In this document: in pieces, positions 6,209 to 7,803 of the stretch
Numbering within the stretch: position 1 is the stretch's first letter
Layout: every line of letters starts with the position of its first letter
Source: Humisphaera sp.
Lineage (GTDB): Bacteria > Planctomycetota > Phycisphaerae > Tepidisphaerales > Tepidisphaeraceae
Direction: 5' to 3'
Assembly: GCA_025351525.1 (NCBI GenBank)
Contig: JANXVV010000260.1
Location: 1-7,803, forward strand
DNA length: 7,803 nucleotides
Position numbers and translations under genes: made by a program
Notes under the pieces: model-generated
Database searches by the model: none
Told to the model about the DNA's origin: nothing
The model's input: only the letters and a program-made list of their open reading frames with translations

Positions 6209-6841
6209 ATGATTAGCCTGCTCCATCAACTTGAAAATAACGAGGCGGTGCTTCTGCTTTATCTGGCCGGTGAAATGCCGGCGGAAGATCGGGCTGAAGT
6301 CGAGCAGTTGCTGACTGGTGATGCCGGTTTACGCCATGAACTGGAAGCGTTGCGTCACGCTGAGAACATGTTGACCCTGGCACTGTCCGAAGCGGATGGT
6401 CTGGCGATGCCGCCGGTGACACAATCGGCTAAAGAGGCGGCGGCGGTGCGGAGGGTGTCTCGGGCGATGGTGAAATTTCAGATCGAGCGACGCGAAAATG
6501 CGGTGGTGCAGGAACTCCAAGCCCCACCGCGTGCCCTTCGGTTGCCGTCGTGGAGTTACCCGTTTGCGACGGCGGCGATGATCCTCATCGGATGGGTCGC
6601 ATACTGGGGTTTCACCGCCGGTGGGCCCAGTCATCGAGTTCGCCCCGAAGTGGCTGAATCATTCCCCGAGGATTATCGGTTTGACGGCGGTACGGTGCCC
6701 AATATGTTACCCGAGGAAATGGGGCCTCGCCGCTTTGCCTCACTCCCTTCCATGGGAGTGGAGGAAGGCGATATGGATCTCGTGGCGATCTCGGTGGGTT
6801 CGTATGATGTGTCATCGATGTTTCAACCGGAAAAGGAATAG
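6209..6841 (+). CDS. Single-pass anti-sigma-like membrane protein
   Basis: The 210-residue protein has a cytoplasmic N-terminus (1-112), one membrane segment (about 116-135, after SWSYP) and an acidic, Met/Pro-containing C-terminal tail (136-210) predicted outside. The beginning, NNEAVLLLYLAGEMPAEDRAEVEQLL, has the 'length of sequence, then yLdGeLs..e...ve..l' look of anti-sigma domains. No HxxxCxxC zinc motif is present, so it would be a zinc-free type. The position directly after an ECF sigma gene supports this role: holding the sigma factor at the membrane until an envelope signal arrives. TGAGGAA (6197-6203), overlapping the sigma stop codon, lies five bases before the ATG. The tail shows no known sensor domain. 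The assignment rests on context plus a weak N-terminal pattern; other membrane proteins of such operons are possible. Confidence 0.72.
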   Translation: MISLLHQLENNEAVLLLYLAGEMPAEDRAEVEQLLTGDAGLRHELEALRHAENMLTLALSEADGLAMPPVTQSAKEAAAVRRVSRAMVKFQIERRENAVVQELQAPPRALRLPSWSYPFATAAMILIGWVAYWGFTAGGPSHRVRPEVAESFPEDYRFDGGTVPNMLPEEMGPRRFASLPSMGVEEGDMDLVAISVGSYDVSSMFQPEKE

Positions 6842-6850
6842 GACTGACTT

Positions 6851-7537
6851 ATGAAGGCGATGACGCTTACCATCGGTTTTTTGTGTGCCGTCCCGTTGAT
6901 CGGATTGGCCGATCCTTCGGGCCCGCGCCCCGGCATGACTGCCGCAAAAGTCGCCGGCGATGCACCACGACCTGCGGACATCAAGGCCCAGCGCCGTTCC
7001 CTGCGCGATTTCACCCCTTCCGATGAACAGGTTGCCGACGCCGAGCGATTCTTCGAAACAAATTCCCCTCATCATTACCGGGCCTATAAGAGGGGTATGG
7101 AACGATCCAATTTGCACCAGTTTTTGAGAAAGTGGATTGCGCGCAACCATCTGGATCTCAAAGCGGTGGACAATACCGACCCGCAATTGTTCGCGATGAA
7201 ACTCGATCAGTTGCAGATCGAGGACAGAGTTTTTGGGATCGTCGCCGATGCCCGAGAGAAGGGAACTTTGGATCGCGAACGACTCCGTATCGAACTCAAA
7301 CCGCTCTTGAACGATCTGGTGGCCAAGCGGATGGAAGAAGCCGCCCACCGCATCGAGAGAATGAAGGTGGCCCTTCAGACGGAGCAGAAAAAGTTGGACG
7401 AAATGAGCGAACGTCCCGAATCGTGGATCGATGCCCGCCTCCTGGAGGAATTCGCACGGGGCGGAAGATTGTTTTCACCTCAGATGCAAGAGAACCGAAA
7501 AGGTGCCACCGCCCCGACCACGTCTGCCGCCGATTAG
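6851..7537 (+). CDS. Exported helical protein of the sigma-factor operon, function unknown
   Basis: The 228-residue product starts with a signal peptide (MKAMTLTIGFLCAVPLIGLA, cleavage likely after Ala20), so it probably acts in the periplasm. The mature part is almost all helical and charged. A segment at 55-82 reads TPSDEQVADAERFFETNSPHHYRAYKR, and a long Glu/Lys/Arg-rich heptad-like helix spans about 140-190, predicted to form a coiled coil. The last 15 residues are low-complexity. AGGA (6840-6843), overlapping the previous gene's stop, sits seven bases before the ATG. I do not recognise a named family. Its general design (small, exported, helical, charged) recalls periplasmic stress modulators such as Spy/CpxP, but no LTxxQ motif is seen, so this is only analogy. 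A part in signal sensing with the anti-sigma-like protein is inferred from the operon. Confidence 0.78.
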   Translation: MKAMTLTIGFLCAVPLIGLADPSGPRPGMTAAKVAGDAPRPADIKAQRRSLRDFTPSDEQVADAERFFETNSPHHYRAYKRGMERSNLHQFLRKWIARNHLDLKAVDNTDPQLFAMKLDQLQIEDRVFGIVADAREKGTLDRERLRIELKPLLNDLVAKRMEEAAHRIERMKVALQTEQKKLDEMSERPESWIDARLLEEFARGGRLFSPQMQENRKGATAPTTSAAD

Positions 7538-7546
7538 CCTTTCGAG

Positions 7547-7562
7547 CCTCCGCACCCGGAGG
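7547..7562 (+). other. Short GC-rich hairpin in the intergenic spacer
   Basis: CCTCCG-CACC-CGGAGG forms a perfect six-base-pair stem with a four-base loop, nine bases after the stop of the exported-protein gene. It is not followed by a T run, so a classic intrinsic terminator is unlikely. It could slow polymerase, protect the upstream mRNA 3' end, or simply be the edge of the adjacent repeat copy. Confidence 0.4.
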
Positions 7563-7591
7563 GAGACGCCCATGCCACCCGCTTCAAAAAA
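7563..7591 (+). repeat. Partial second copy of the hairpin repeat (right arm plus flank)
   Basis: GAGACGCCCATGCCACC and the following GCTTCAAAAAA match 5259-5288 at 27 of 30 aligned positions, with one single-base gap. The left arm seen at 5209-5233 is missing here, so this is a half element without the long stem. The shared tail of CAAAAAA beyond the arm suggests that the repeated unit extends past the palindrome. Confidence 0.68.
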
Positions 7592-7624
7592 TGCGTTTTC
7601 TTTCGTCCCCACCCTTGAAGATTT

Positions 7625-7803
7625 ATGACGTTCAAAAAGATATCCACAGCGCTCTATCTTAGCTTGATGACCGGTTGCCGTGGCATTCCGACGGCCACCC
7701 CGGAAGAAATCAGAGTGCGCGACGAGTGGGCCGCAAGCATTCCGGCGGATGATCGGCGGCGGATTATGGAGGAGGCCAGCCATCATGGGGAATGGGGCGA
7801 AAA
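7625..7803 (+). CDS. Probable lipoprotein, N-terminal part (runs off right edge)
   Basis: An ATG at 7625 opens a frame of 59 complete codons that stays open to the window end. The start MTFKKISTALYLSLMTGCRG looks like a lipoprotein signal peptide: two lysines, a hydrophobic core and an MTGC lipobox with Cys18 as the lipidation site. The lipobox is slightly unusual, with Met at -3. The mature part begins RGIPTATPEEIRVRDEWAAS and continues with Arg/Glu-rich, probably helical sequence (ADDRRRIMEEASHH). GAAG (7617-7620) is a weak ribosome binding site four bases upstream. It follows the exported-protein gene by 87 bp on the same strand and probably belongs to the sigma-factor operon, giving a second envelope-located product. 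No family can be named from this part. Confidence 0.62.
   Translation, partial: MTFKKISTALYLSLMTGCRGIPTATPEEIRVRDEWAASIPADDRRRIMEEASHHGEWGE

Overview
The window looks like chromosomal DNA of a planctomycete or a close relative (inference). The grounds are a GC-rich genome with short, loosely packed genes, a GT87-type membrane protein of the style I associate with Planctomycetota, and an ECF sigma/anti-sigma/exported-protein cluster. The intergenic palindromes carry a core (GGTGGCATGGGCGTC / GACGCGCATGCCACC) that I recall as common in planctomycete spacers. There are no tRNA, rRNA, CRISPR or insertion-sequence signals.

Layout from left to right. A minus-strand gene begins at position 53 behind a strong Shine-Dalgarno and runs off the left edge. 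Next is a minus-strand transaldolase (182-1228). A 318-bp divergent spacer follows, holding promoter-like sites for both flanking genes and a large imperfect inverted repeat built from ATTCGTCATTCG-type units (1309-1452). Then comes a plus-strand gene (1547-3991) encoding a membrane-anchored protein with three tandem alpha/beta-hydrolase (esterase/peptidase-like) repeats. Only the middle repeat keeps a complete Ser-Asp-His triad. Its 3' end overlaps by 21 bp the convergent gene for a multi-pass GT87/DUF2029-like glycosyltransferase (3971-5185, TTG start). That gene's leader holds a 25-bp-arm hairpin repeat (5209-5275).

The right third is a plus-strand operon: an ECF sigma factor (5564-6199), a single-pass anti-sigma-like membrane protein (6209-6841), an exported helical protein (6851-7537) and the start of a probable lipoprotein (7625 to beyond the edge). 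The first three are spaced by 9 bp each, with the downstream ribosome binding sites overlapping the preceding stop codons. This suggests a coupled envelope-signalling unit in which the membrane protein holds the sigma factor and the two exported products act outside the membrane (inference). The spacer before the last gene carries a second, partial copy of the hairpin repeat family.

The most unusual items are the three-fold hydrolase with two apparently dead repeats and the two families of intergenic inverted repeats. I see no clear evidence of a wholly new defence or mobile system.
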